DNA of 5,036 nucleotides. Source: an uncultured Bdellovibrio sp. Lineage in GTDB: Bacteria > Bdellovibrionota > Bdellovibrionia > Bdellovibrionales > Bdellovibrionaceae. The notes beneath the pieces were generated by a model. The model saw nothing but the letters and a program-made list of their open reading frames with translations. It was not told the DNA's origin and made no database searches. Location: contig CAMLRE010000195.1 in NCBI GenBank assembly GCA_946482355.1, forward strand, positions 1-5,036, given 5' to 3'. Shown here in pieces: positions 1 through 5,036 of the stretch. Position 1 is the stretch's first letter, and every line of letters starts with the position of its first letter. The position numbers and the translations under genes are program-made.

Positions 1-190
1 AGCTACCTTAGCATCGGTTAAAAAGCAGTAAAAATTTAATCAATCGTTTGATTTTTTCGTAAGTACTTGATTTTTATAATGAATTATCGTCTCAACACAC
101 TAACTCATAGTATGTTTACTCTAGTTTTAAGCTGAATTTCAGGCTGCTCTTAAGGGATATTTGGAACGACTTTGTGTGATAATGGGAAAT
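1..190. other. gene-free left edge
   Basis: No convincing coding region is seen on either strand. Two plus-strand frames entering from the left end quickly (stops at 19-21 and 29-31), so the tail of an upstream gene could end here; the second would finish in ATLASVKKQ, which is too short to identify. A weak AT stem-loop, AATCAA (38-43) and TTGATT (48-53) followed by a T-run to 57, sits just after those stops and could be a weak terminator for such a gene. A perfect TATAAT lies at 75-80, but the nearest -35-like TTGATT (48-53) is 21 bases away and no plus-strand gene follows before 575, so I do not call a promoter. Confidence 0.4.
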
Positions 191-223
191 AAAAAACCCT
201 AAAGACTCTTCATCTCTAGGGTT
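191..223 (-). terminator. Rho-independent terminator of the small lipoprotein gene
   Basis: Read on the minus strand, an 11-position stem with one mismatch is formed by 213-223 and 195-205, around a 7-base loop (206-212). The outer arm is AACCCTA pairing with TAGGGTT. It is followed directly by a run of T's (complement of the A's at 191-196). It lies 31 bases beyond the stop codon of the minus-strand lipoprotein gene, the right place and orientation to end that transcript. On the plus strand there is no T-run after the stem, so it looks one-directional. Confidence 0.85.
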
Positions 224-253
224 CGTTTAAAGTAGCTTAATAAACTAAGGTAA

Positions 254-448
254 TTACTTACCGGCGCACTCAGTGCATTTTTCAGTAGAAGCTTTTGCTT
301 CTGTACCACAAGCGCATTTAGCACCCGCTTTATCACACGCACAAGCAGCGCCTGAGCTATGATCGTGTTTGTGGCCCGACATATGACCGCAGCCAGATGC
401 AGTGACAAAAAGTGTAAATAGAATTGACGTTGCTAGGATTTTTTTCAT
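254..448 (-). CDS. small Cys/His-rich lipoprotein, probable metal binder
   Basis: A 64-residue protein with a lipoprotein signal peptide: Lys2-Lys3, a hydrophobic stretch at about 4-16, then TASGC with Cys20 as the likely lipidated residue (Ala at -3 is acceptable but not the usual Leu). The mature part is only about 45 residues. It starts with a His cluster (H22, H26, H28, H30) and continues with two CxC motifs (C36/C38, C45/C47) and one CxxC (C58/C61). This spacing resembles metallothionein-like or metal-chelating small proteins, so binding of Cu, Zn or a similar soft metal on the periplasmic face of a membrane is inferred; no enzyme domain is present. The ATG at 446-448 is preceded by GGAG (complement of 454-457) five bases upstream, which fixes the start. 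It stands alone, divergent from the nuclease gene, and has its own terminator at 191-223. I do not recognise a named family. Confidence 0.85.
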   Translation of the reverse strand: MKKILATSILFTLFVTASGCGHMSGHKHDHSSGAACACDKAGAKCACGTEAKASTEKCTECAGK

Positions 449-478
449 GAATTCTCCGCGGTTGTGTTTAGTTACAAA

Positions 479-508
479 AGAAAATTGCTGATAAATTAGA
501 AATTTTCT
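479..508. repeat. 8-bp inverted repeat in the divergent intergenic region
   Basis: AGAAAATT (479-486) is the exact reverse complement of AATTTTCT (501-508), with 14 bases between. It lies between two divergent genes, upstream of the lipoprotein gene, where an operator would sit. In AT-rich intergenic DNA such arms can arise by chance, so a regulator site is only a possibility. Confidence 0.3.
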
Positions 509-515
509 CTCACCT

Positions 516-545
516 TTGATATTTTTGCTCAGTTTTCAGTTCAAT
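516..545 (+). promoter_or_regulatory. possible sigma70-type promoter for the nuclease gene
   Basis: TTGATA (516-521; five of six matches to TTGACA) is followed after 18 bases by TTCAAT (540-545; four of six matches to TATAAT), 29 bases before the ATG at 575. The ribosome site of the gene is the G-run GGGGGGA at 564-570, four bases before the ATG. The -10 match is weak, so this is a candidate only. Confidence 0.3.
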
Positions 546-574
546 GCAACTGGAGCAAAGGCTGGGGGGACTCT

Positions 575-1507
575 ATGAAAAAGCCTATGATTATCAATTC
601 TATTTTGGCCGTGGTGCTTACGAGCAATTTAGCTTACGCCCAACTGCAAGAAGGTTCTGGATTAACAGGATCTACTGATGTTGTGATTGGTGCTGCGCCT
701 ACAACGTTACCGGAAGAAGCGTTTGAACCATACACACCTAGAAACAAAGTTTATTATATTAAAATTCACAAACTGGCCGACAAAGTGATTTCAATTGTTT
801 CAAGTCTTAATATGTTTTTAATGGATAACTTGATCGCTAAAAATAACGAAGCCATGTCGTTATTAGATTTTGAATACCGCGAAAATCCAGAAGTGACTGT
901 CGAAGCTTATGACCGCATTAAACATTTCGGTGGCTGGGTTAAAAATAAAAAAAGTGGCGATTGTTTTAATACGCGTAATAAAGTTTTAGTGCGCGATAAT
1001 GTCGGAACTATCGTTTTAAAAGAAGATAACAAGTGCTCTGTGGCTCACGGTGAATGGGTTGACCCTTATTCGGGAGTTACAATGACCGATGCGCAAGCCG
1101 AAATTCAAATCGACCATATGGTTCCACTTCGTGAGGCTTATGTTTCCGGAGCTTATAAATGGACGTTTAAAGAACGTTGTTTATATGGAAACTATCTTGG
1201 TTATAAAAACCATTTAATCTCAGCAAGTGGCGACGAGAATAACGAAAAAAGTGCCAAAACACCTGAAGATTACATGCCGCCAAAACAAGAGTACAAATGT
1301 GAATACTTAAAAGACTGGTTAAAAATCAAATCATTCTGGGGCTTAAGCTTAGTGCCTGAAGAAATGAAAGCGATCAAAGAATTAGTGGCTGAAAATCACT
1401 GCGACACTTCAGTATTTTCTGTGACGAAGAAAGAGCTTGAAGAGCAAGAAAACTTCTTTAAAGCGAACGCTGATCTTTGCCGTATCTACGAACAGAATCA
1501 AAAATAA
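575..1507 (+). CDS. secreted HNH endonuclease (DUF1524/GmrSD C-terminal type)
   Basis: A 310-residue protein with a Sec signal peptide (Lys2-Lys3, hydrophobic core at about 7-20, likely cut after AYA at residue 22). The C-terminal half carries the signature of the DUF1524 branch of the HNH (beta-beta-alpha-metal) nucleases: GEWVDPYSG at 159-167, the catalytic core IDHMVPL at 179-185 (D180, H181), then a segment with N212 and GDENNEKS at 219-226, and PEDYMPP at 230-236, which matches the family's usual N..K..P..W.PP pattern. H181 is the expected general base, and D180 and the Asn residues are expected to help bind the metal. Residues 23-110 are unrecognised. Six Cys (130, 154, 202, 242, 276, 302) suit disulphides in an exported protein. 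The likely role is extracellular or periplasmic DNA/RNA degradation for nutrients, or attack on other cells; the substrate cannot be read from sequence. The gene appears to be a single unit, closed by a terminator. Confidence 0.88.
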   Translation: MKKPMIINSILAVVLTSNLAYAQLQEGSGLTGSTDVVIGAAPTTLPEEAFEPYTPRNKVYYIKIHKLADKVISIVSSLNMFLMDNLIAKNNEAMSLLDFEYRENPEVTVEAYDRIKHFGGWVKNKKSGDCFNTRNKVLVRDNVGTIVLKEDNKCSVAHGEWVDPYSGVTMTDAQAEIQIDHMVPLREAYVSGAYKWTFKERCLYGNYLGYKNHLISASGDENNEKSAKTPEDYMPPKQEYKCEYLKDWLKIKSFWGLSLVPEEMKAIKELVAENHCDTSVFSVTKKELEEQENFFKANADLCRIYEQNQK

Positions 1508-1526
1508 TTGATATAAAACATGAGCG

Positions 1527-1568
1527 AGATATCGACTGTATAACTAGTGGACATCGTCGATATCTTTT
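1527..1568 (+). terminator. stem-loop terminator after the nuclease gene
   Basis: A perfect 10-base stem, AGATATCGAC (1527-1536) with GTCGATATCT (1556-1565), encloses a 19-base loop and runs into TTTT (1565-1568). It starts 19 bases after the nuclease stop codon. The long loop and short T-run make it weaker than a textbook terminator, but the exact stem and its position support the call. It separates the nuclease from the cassette that follows. Confidence 0.6.
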
Positions 1569-1610
1569 ACTCTGATTTATAATTAAAAAAGCCCGTAGAG
1601 CTTATGAAAG
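1565..1610 (+). promoter_or_regulatory. duplicated leader, copy 1 (promoter/5' UTR candidate)
   Basis: This stretch matches 3722-3767 upstream of the second cassette. The first part aligns at 24 of 29 positions with one gap: TTTTAC, CTG, TTT, TAA and TAAAAAAGC are shared. AGCTTA and AAAG are shared beyond that. Weaker similarity, including a shared CGGCT, reaches about 1628. A perfect TATAAT lies at 1578-1583 inside the conserved part, so it may be the -10 of the cassette promoter; no good -35 is seen 16-18 bases upstream (the region is the terminator stem). AAGC (1589-1592) and GCTT (1600-1603) could form a small hairpin, and the same arms recur in copy 2. Confidence 0.5.
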
Positions 1611-1626
1611 CCGGGATCCCCGGCTT
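1608..1626 (+). promoter_or_regulatory. GC-rich hairpin just upstream of the first small gene
   Basis: AAGCCGGG (1608-1615) and CCCGGCTT (1619-1626) form an 8-base perfect stem with a 3-base loop, far more GC-rich than its surroundings. It ends 22 bases before the ATG at 1649. There is no T-run after it on the plus strand, so it is not a standard terminator in the direction of the genes. No clear Shine-Dalgarno lies between it and the ATG, so it may affect mRNA stability or translation start. The equivalent position in copy 2 lacks the stem. Confidence 0.45.
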
Positions 1627-1648
1627 AATCCTTGCTAAGTAAAAATAT

Positions 1649-2182
1649 ATGAAATTTCTAAGTTTTCTTTTTTTGGCTTTATTTTTAACTTTGCAGGCTC
1701 AGGCTCAAAATCTCTTCACGCTTAAATACGTTGTTGAAGTTAAAATAGCCAAAAATCTTCTGCAAGATGAAATGGTACAAAACCTTTTAGTTAAGCCTGC
1801 TGCAGCCGTCGCAACAATTGCAAGTTCTAATGAAGCCATTATCAGAATCGTCGAACCTACTACTGAAACTATCGATTATATTAATGCTTTAGAAGCCGCT
1901 AATTTATTAACTAAAGTCAGTGAAAACTATGAGTTTCTTGAAGACACTTGCTTAGGGGCACAATGTGCCGGCAAGAAAAAACCTAAATTTGGAATTCCAG
2001 GAAGCAGCGGCGGTCCTAAAATAGGCCCGATCGACGAAGGTGGCGGCGGTGGAATGGATATTCTTCCTAGCACTTGTAAAAAATATGATTTGGACTGTAC
2101 TCCACACCAAAATGGCGAGGATAAACCACCTGCGAAATTTCCGAAGTGTTTTAAAACCGCCCATGGCGTGGTTTGCTTTTAA
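1649..2182 (+). CDS. small secreted protein, Gly-rich with six-Cys tail (cassette copy 1, gene a)
   Basis: I do not recognise the family. The protein has 177 residues. A Sec signal peptide is clear (residues 1-19, MKF start, long Leu/Phe core, likely cut after AQA). Residues about 25-95 form a domain with alternating strand-like and helix-like stretches (VVEVKI; KNLLQDEMVQNLLVKP; AIIRIVEP; TTETIDYINAL) that aligns without gaps to the protein at 3836-4285. Then comes a low-complexity Gly/Pro/Lys segment (about 108-135, including GGGGG at 131-135) and a tail with Cys at 143, 150, 167 and 176, in addition to C101 and C106. Six Cys in the mature part suggest three disulphides after export. The ATG at 1649 has no good Shine-Dalgarno, but the signal peptide and the alignment with copy 2 support it. 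The stop is 2 bases before the next ATG, so the two genes are probably translationally coupled. Function unknown; a ligand or partner of the downstream binding protein is inferred. Confidence 0.8.
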   Translation: MKFLSFLFLALFLTLQAQAQNLFTLKYVVEVKIAKNLLQDEMVQNLLVKPAAAVATIASSNEAIIRIVEPTTETIDYINALEAANLLTKVSENYEFLEDTCLGAQCAGKKKPKFGIPGSSGGPKIGPIDEGGGGGMDILPSTCKKYDLDCTPHQNGEDKPPAKFPKCFKTAHGVVCF

Positions 2183-2184
2183 CT

Positions 2185-3696
2185 ATGAGAAAAATACGCC
2201 TTGCAGCGGCCTTTATAGCCGCTGTAACCATTTACCTTTTTTCGGCGAAGTACTTTCACGATAAAACGATTAATCAAGTCAGAGTGGGCGTAGGCCTTCA
2301 TGAATCTGTTGTAGCCAAAGTTGACCCCGCGCAGGTTCAATCAGCCAATCAGGCCCTGCTTGTGACTAACCTATTTAGCAAACTTGTTGAATACGATAAG
2401 TTTGGCCAACTTCAAGCCGGTATTTCGACAAAGTTTTACTGGCAAGACCATTCTTTAATTTTTGAATTTGGCCAAAAAGTTAAAACCTTTTCAGGACATG
2501 CTATTGATGCTAACGATGCGGCCGTTTCAATTAGAAGATTAATAAAATTAGATTCAAGTATTCACGTCAATCTTAAACTTTTACTGTGCGATATCAAAAA
2601 TGTTAAAGAGGTTTTTTCTGATTGCGATGCAGTCAAAGTTCAAGATAAAAAACTGGTTATCGCACCGAAAGATCCGAAGTTTAAACATTTCTTACTTAAA
2701 GCTCTTACCGCTTCGGATTTTGGAATTGTTCCAGCACAACAGATCGACAAGACGACCTTAGATATTGTAAGTCTTAAAGAAACAAGTGGGGCTTACTACT
2801 TAGATTCGAGAGACGACAAACAATGGGTTTTAAAAGCCAATGCTCATTACCGTATTAACGAAACAACACCTAAAGAAGTTATTCTAGTTAACTTAGCACC
2901 GAATGATATCTGGAATGCCTTTGTTGAAAATAAAATTGATGTTGTAACTACAATATCGCCTGTTGATGCCGACGTTCTGAAGCAAATTAAATCTGTGCCT
3001 GATGTTTCAATGGCTACAACAATGGATTTAAAACTTTACTTTATTAAATTTTCACCAAAGGCTTTACGTGACTTTACAGCTGAACAACGCCTGTACCTAG
3101 GTGAACGTTTTAGAGAAGTTATGAAAGAAAAATACACACTTCCGATTTCATCTAAAGAAACGAATCAGATTTTTTCTGATGTGGGCTACGGGCACTTATC
3201 TCAAGAACAAGAAGCTCAAATTAATTCTTTAAGAGCTCGCGCCAAAGCCGGAGTTTTCAAAAGAAAACCCCAGTTTTATTTTTACCGCTCTGTCGCTAAC
3301 AAATATGCGCCATTCAAAGATATTTCAGAAATTGATCCCGTTTTAACTGACCAACGGCCCTACATGCAAAAACCCGAAGATCGATTGGATTTATTTTTCG
3401 GGGCCACTGACTCGGCTTACGAAGAAAGTCTGGCTTTGATTGGAAGTAACTTTACTCAAGGTAGTTTTGGCACAACCGATTCTGAAGCCGCAGAGTGGAT
3501 GAAAAAATATATTGATACTGATGATGAATCTAAGCGTTTATCAATGCTTCAGGAGCTGCACTTTAAAGCTTTAGAAAATGGCGTGACTGTGCCGTTATTC
3601 AAAGCCCCTTACACAGCTGTTGCACGCAATCATTTTAAGGTGAATCAATCTAAACTTTTTGCAAGTACAGCTTTTTGGAATATTATGAAGGAATGA
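2185..3696 (+). CDS. family-5 extracellular substrate-binding protein (cassette copy 1, gene b)
   Basis: A 503-residue protein of the SBP_bac_5 (OppA/DppA/NikA-like) type, close to the family's usual 500-550. Family marks: VDPAQV at 46-51, NLFSKLVEYDKFGQL at 62-76, the strand LIFEFG and SGHAIDANDAAVSIRR at 103-118 (the 'G.pl.A.DV..S..R' region), and the closing pattern of an SBP with SKRLSMLQELHFKALENG at 449-466 followed by VTVPLFKAPYTAVAR. The N-terminus has Arg/Lys then a hydrophobic segment (about 6-20) without a lipobox Cys, so it is either secreted by Sec or anchored by that segment. Only two Cys exist (C135, C147), conserved in copy 2 and likely to form a disulphide. The family binds peptides, nickel chelates or sugars; the ligand here is unknown. 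The ATG at 2185 is preferred over TTG at 2173 because it aligns with copy 2's start; there is no clear Shine-Dalgarno and the upstream stop is 2 bases away, so coupling is likely. No permease or ATPase gene follows. Confidence 0.88.
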   Translation: MRKIRLAAAFIAAVTIYLFSAKYFHDKTINQVRVGVGLHESVVAKVDPAQVQSANQALLVTNLFSKLVEYDKFGQLQAGISTKFYWQDHSLIFEFGQKVKTFSGHAIDANDAAVSIRRLIKLDSSIHVNLKLLLCDIKNVKEVFSDCDAVKVQDKKLVIAPKDPKFKHFLLKALTASDFGIVPAQQIDKTTLDIVSLKETSGAYYLDSRDDKQWVLKANAHYRINETTPKEVILVNLAPNDIWNAFVENKIDVVTTISPVDADVLKQIKSVPDVSMATTMDLKLYFIKFSPKALRDFTAEQRLYLGERFREVMKEKYTLPISSKETNQIFSDVGYGHLSQEQEAQINSLRARAKAGVFKRKPQFYFYRSVANKYAPFKDISEIDPVLTDQRPYMQKPEDRLDLFFGATDSAYEESLALIGSNFTQGSFGTTDSEAAEWMKKYIDTDDESKRLSMLQELHFKALENGVTVPLFKAPYTAVARNHFKVNQSKLFASTAFWNIMKE

Positions 3697-3835
3697 AAAT
3701 ATAATATACGCTGTACATAGATTTTACACTGGCTTTGTAAATAAAAAAGCATATAGCTTAGCTAAAGACATAAAACCTACGGCTCAAGAGTTGCAACATT
3801 CAAAAACTTTAACAATTGATCTATCGAGGAACACA
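3697..3835 (+). promoter_or_regulatory. intergenic region between the two cassettes
   Basis: No gene is seen. It holds a perfect TATAAT at 3700-3705 (TTGGAA at 3675-3680 is a possible -35, but with a long 19-base spacer and inside the end of the preceding gene), then the duplicated leader (3722-3767), then about 70 bases without recognisable structure, ending with the strong ribosome site GAGGA (3826-3830) for the next gene. I see no clear Rho-independent terminator for copy 1, so read-through into copy 2 is possible. Confidence 0.45.
3722..3767 (+). repeat. duplicated leader, copy 2, with inverted repeat
   Basis: Counterpart of 1565-1610, with the shared blocks TTTTAC, CTG, TTT, TAA, TAAAAAAGC, AGCTTA and AAAG. 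TTTACA (3723-3728) and TGTAAA (3736-3741) form an exact 6-base inverted repeat with a 7-base spacer; this could be an operator or a short hairpin, and copy 1 keeps it only in part. AAGC (3747-3750) and GCTT (3756-3759) repeat the small hairpin of copy 1, here with a 5-base loop. Conservation while the coding regions diverged suggests shared regulation, or just recent common origin. Confidence 0.5.
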
Positions 3836-4285
3836 ATGAAATTTACTGGTATTTTAGCGTTAAGTCTTTTCACAGCTCTTCAAACACAGGCCCAAGCTGA
3901 AACGATTACCGTAGTTATCAAAAAAGGTCTGTTTATGGAACCAATAATCCAAAAACATCTGGTTCAACCCTCTCAAGAAATTACGATTAACAGTGAAAAA
4001 GATGAAGTGACTATTCAACTTATTACTCCGTCTACTTCTACACTTGAGTTAATTGAAAATTTAAAGAGTAATAACATGCTCTTAGAAGCCGCTAACAGTA
4101 ATGACTCTACAGCAAATAGTATCCAACTAAAAAATCCTTCCAAAAACCAACAGCATTATAAACTTAAAGGTTCTGGTCTGATGATTGACAAAGGCGGAGA
4201 AAATGGCAGTGGTGGCGGTGGTGGCGGCGGATGGTCAGGTGAAGGTGGTGGCAAAAACAATTTAACAGGACAAAGCCATGATTAA
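3836..4285 (+). CDS. small secreted Gly-rich protein (cassette copy 2, gene a)
   Basis: 149 residues and related to the product of 1649-2182, but unrecognised as a family. The signal peptide runs from residue 1 to about 21 (MKF start, hydrophobic core 5-15, likely cut after AQA). Residues about 23-85 align without gaps to copy 1 (shared positions around the LVQP/LVKP motif, the I.I.. strand and the P.T.T turn). The tail is different: residues 118-139 are very Gly-rich, with a run of seven Gly at 126-132, and the protein ends without any Cys, whereas copy 1 has six. The ATG at 3836 is chosen because GAGGA lies five bases upstream and because it aligns with the start of copy 1; an upstream TTG at 3791 would add 15 residues before the signal peptide and is unlikely. 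Its last 8 bases overlap the next gene. Function unknown. Confidence 0.78.
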   Translation: MKFTGILALSLFTALQTQAQAETITVVIKKGLFMEPIIQKHLVQPSQEITINSEKDEVTIQLITPSTSTLELIENLKSNNMLLEAANSNDSTANSIQLKNPSKNQQHYKLKGSGLMIDKGGENGSGGGGGGGWSGEGGGKNNLTGQSHD

Positions 4286-5036
4286 ATTGGTGGCAACAAC
4301 TCTAGTTGCCACCCTTGCCTACTTATTAATCTCAAATAACTTTTCGGAAAAATCTATCGATAAAATTCGAGTTGGAGTCGCACTTGGGGATAACTCAGTT
4401 CCAAGGGTTGATCCAGCACAAGTCATATCTGCTGAACAAGCTTTGCTGAGTAATAACCTCTTTAGTGGCTTAATTGAACACGACAAAGTCGGACAAATTC
4501 AAGCAAGTGTAGCGACAAAATTCTACTGGCAAGACCGTTCTTTAATTTTCGAGTTTGGAAAGAAAGCGAGAACAACATCAGGACATTTTATCGATGCTTA
4601 TGATGCAGCAGTCTCAATTAGACGCCTTATAAAACTAGATTCAAATATTCATATAAATTTAAAACAGTTATTATGCGAAATAAACTCTGTTGAAGACGTT
4701 TTTAGAGACTGTGATGCTGTAAAAGTTCAGAATGATAAATTGGTCATCACTCCCAAACCTAAATTTAAGGCATTCCTCGTAAAAGCACTTACTACGTCAG
4801 ATTTTGGAATTATCCCAGCTCAGCAGATCGACAAAACAACACTTGCAATTTCCAGTTTAAAGGAAACAAGTGGCGCATATTATGTAGATACAAGTGATAA
4901 AGAAAAATGGATTTTAAAAGCCAATCTTCACTACCGCATAACTAAAAACACTCCTAAAGAAGTTATCTTAGTTAATTTAAAACCTAACGAAGTTTGGAAT
5001 GCTTTTATCGATAATCAAATCGATATTGTTCCAAGC
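4278..5036 (+). CDS. family-5 substrate-binding protein, N-terminal part (cassette copy 2, gene b; cut by window edge)
   Basis: An open frame from ATG 4278 to the last base of the window, 253 codons with no stop. The translation is an obvious paralogue of 2185-3696: shared VDPAQV (44-49), TKFYWQD (80-86), LIFEFG, the exact DAAVSIRRLIKLDS stretch (109-122), DCDAVKVQ, SDFGI.PAQQIDKTTL and LKETSGAYY, with about two thirds of positions identical by eye and a single one-residue gap. The Cys pair (C133, C145) is at the equivalent place. A hydrophobic N-terminal segment (about 4-19), with no lipobox Cys, matches the first copy. AGGA (4267-4270) lies seven bases before the ATG, and the start overlaps the end of the upstream gene by 8 bases, so translation is probably coupled. 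The C-terminal half lies outside the window, so intactness cannot be judged. Ligand unknown. Confidence 0.9.
   Translation, partial: MIKLVATTLVATLAYLLISNNFSEKSIDKIRVGVALGDNSVPRVDPAQVISAEQALLSNNLFSGLIEHDKVGQIQASVATKFYWQDRSLIFEFGKKARTTSGHFIDAYDAAVSIRRLIKLDSNIHINLKQLLCEINSVEDVFRDCDAVKVQNDKLVITPKPKFKAFLVKALTTSDFGIIPAQQIDKTTLAISSLKETSGAYYVDTSDKEKWILKANLHYRITKNTPKEVILVNLKPNEVWNAFIDNQIDIVPS

Larger units (their letters stand above)
1565..5036 (+). repeat. tandem duplication of a leader plus two-gene cassette
   Basis: Unit 1 spans about 1565-3696 and unit 2 about 3722 to beyond 5036. Both have the same order: leader, small secreted protein, substrate-binding protein, on the same strand. Similarity is high in the binding proteins, moderate in the leader and low in the small-protein tails. 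Divergence at protein level shows the duplication is old, not a recent or assembly-made repeat. More units may follow to the right of the window. Confidence 0.85.

Noticed and set aside
75..80. Perfect TATAAT as a plus-strand promoter of a small RNA
   Set aside because: The only -35-like hexamer is 21 bases away, no gene follows, and the stem at 195-223 has no T-run on the plus strand. Chance in AT-rich DNA is the simpler reading.
199..408. Minus-strand open frame of 69 codons
   Set aside because: Overlaps the lipoprotein gene in another frame and runs through its terminator; no ribosome site or recognisable sequence.
1952..2164. Minus-strand open frame of 70 codons
   Set aside because: Lies antisense within the small secreted protein gene, which has a signal peptide and a paralogue in the window; the antisense frame has no support.
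1649..2182. Bacteriocin or modified-peptide precursor
   Set aside because: The Cys-rich tail invites the idea, but the protein has a Sec signal peptide and a folded-looking domain, and no modification enzyme or dedicated exporter is in the window.
575..2182. Nuclease toxin with the small secreted protein as immunity protein
   Set aside because: A terminator separates the two genes, the nuclease has an ordinary Sec signal, and the small protein has a second copy that goes with a binding protein and not with a nuclease.
2040..2264. Plus-strand open frame of 74 codons
   Set aside because: Overlaps the end of one supported gene and the start of the next in a different frame; nothing recognisable in the product.
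3791..3835. TTG start giving 15 extra residues on the second small protein
   Set aside because: The ATG at 3836 has GAGGA at a proper distance and begins a normal signal peptide that lines up with the first copy.
4200..4260. Simple-sequence DNA repeat at the Gly-rich segment
   Set aside because: The GGT/GGC codons are mixed and not a clean repeat unit; it is explained by the Gly-rich protein tail.

Overview
The window is AT-rich, and every protein gene in it appears to encode an exported product: a lipoprotein, a secreted nuclease and two pairs of signal-peptide proteins. A lipobox, periplasm-type substrate-binding proteins and Cys pairs suited to an oxidising compartment point to a diderm (Gram-negative) bacterium. 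The combination of a secreted nuclease, peptide-binding proteins and low GC would fit a predatory or scavenging deltaproteobacterial-type lineage such as Bdellovibrionota. That placement is an inference and no marker gene here settles it.

Layout. Positions 1-253 hold no convincing gene, only the terminator of the next gene. Positions 254-448 (minus strand) encode a 64-residue Cys/His-rich lipoprotein that probably binds metal. A 126-base divergent intergenic region follows. Positions 575-1507 encode a secreted HNH nuclease of the DUF1524/GmrSD C-terminal type, closed by a stem-loop terminator at about 1527-1568. The rest of the window is two successive copies of one two-gene cassette: (a) a small secreted protein with a conserved N-terminal domain and a Gly-rich tail, followed immediately by (b) a family-5 (oligopeptide/nickel type) substrate-binding protein with an N-terminal hydrophobic segment. 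Copy 1 is 1649-2182 plus 2185-3696. Copy 2 is 3836-4285 plus 4278-5036, and its second gene runs off the right edge without a stop.

How the parts may work together. The two substrate-binding proteins are closely similar (about two thirds identical by eye over the 253 residues available). The small proteins are clearly related but much more diverged, above all in their tails: copy 1 ends in a six-cysteine tail, copy 2 in a cysteine-free Gly-rich tail. The upstream leader of about 46 bases is also duplicated. Tight coupling of (a) and (b) in both copies (2-base gap; 8-base overlap) implies that the two proteins act together. No ABC permease or ATPase is visible. A secreted small protein paired with its own dedicated binding protein is the most unusual thing here; its function is unknown and I do not assign one.
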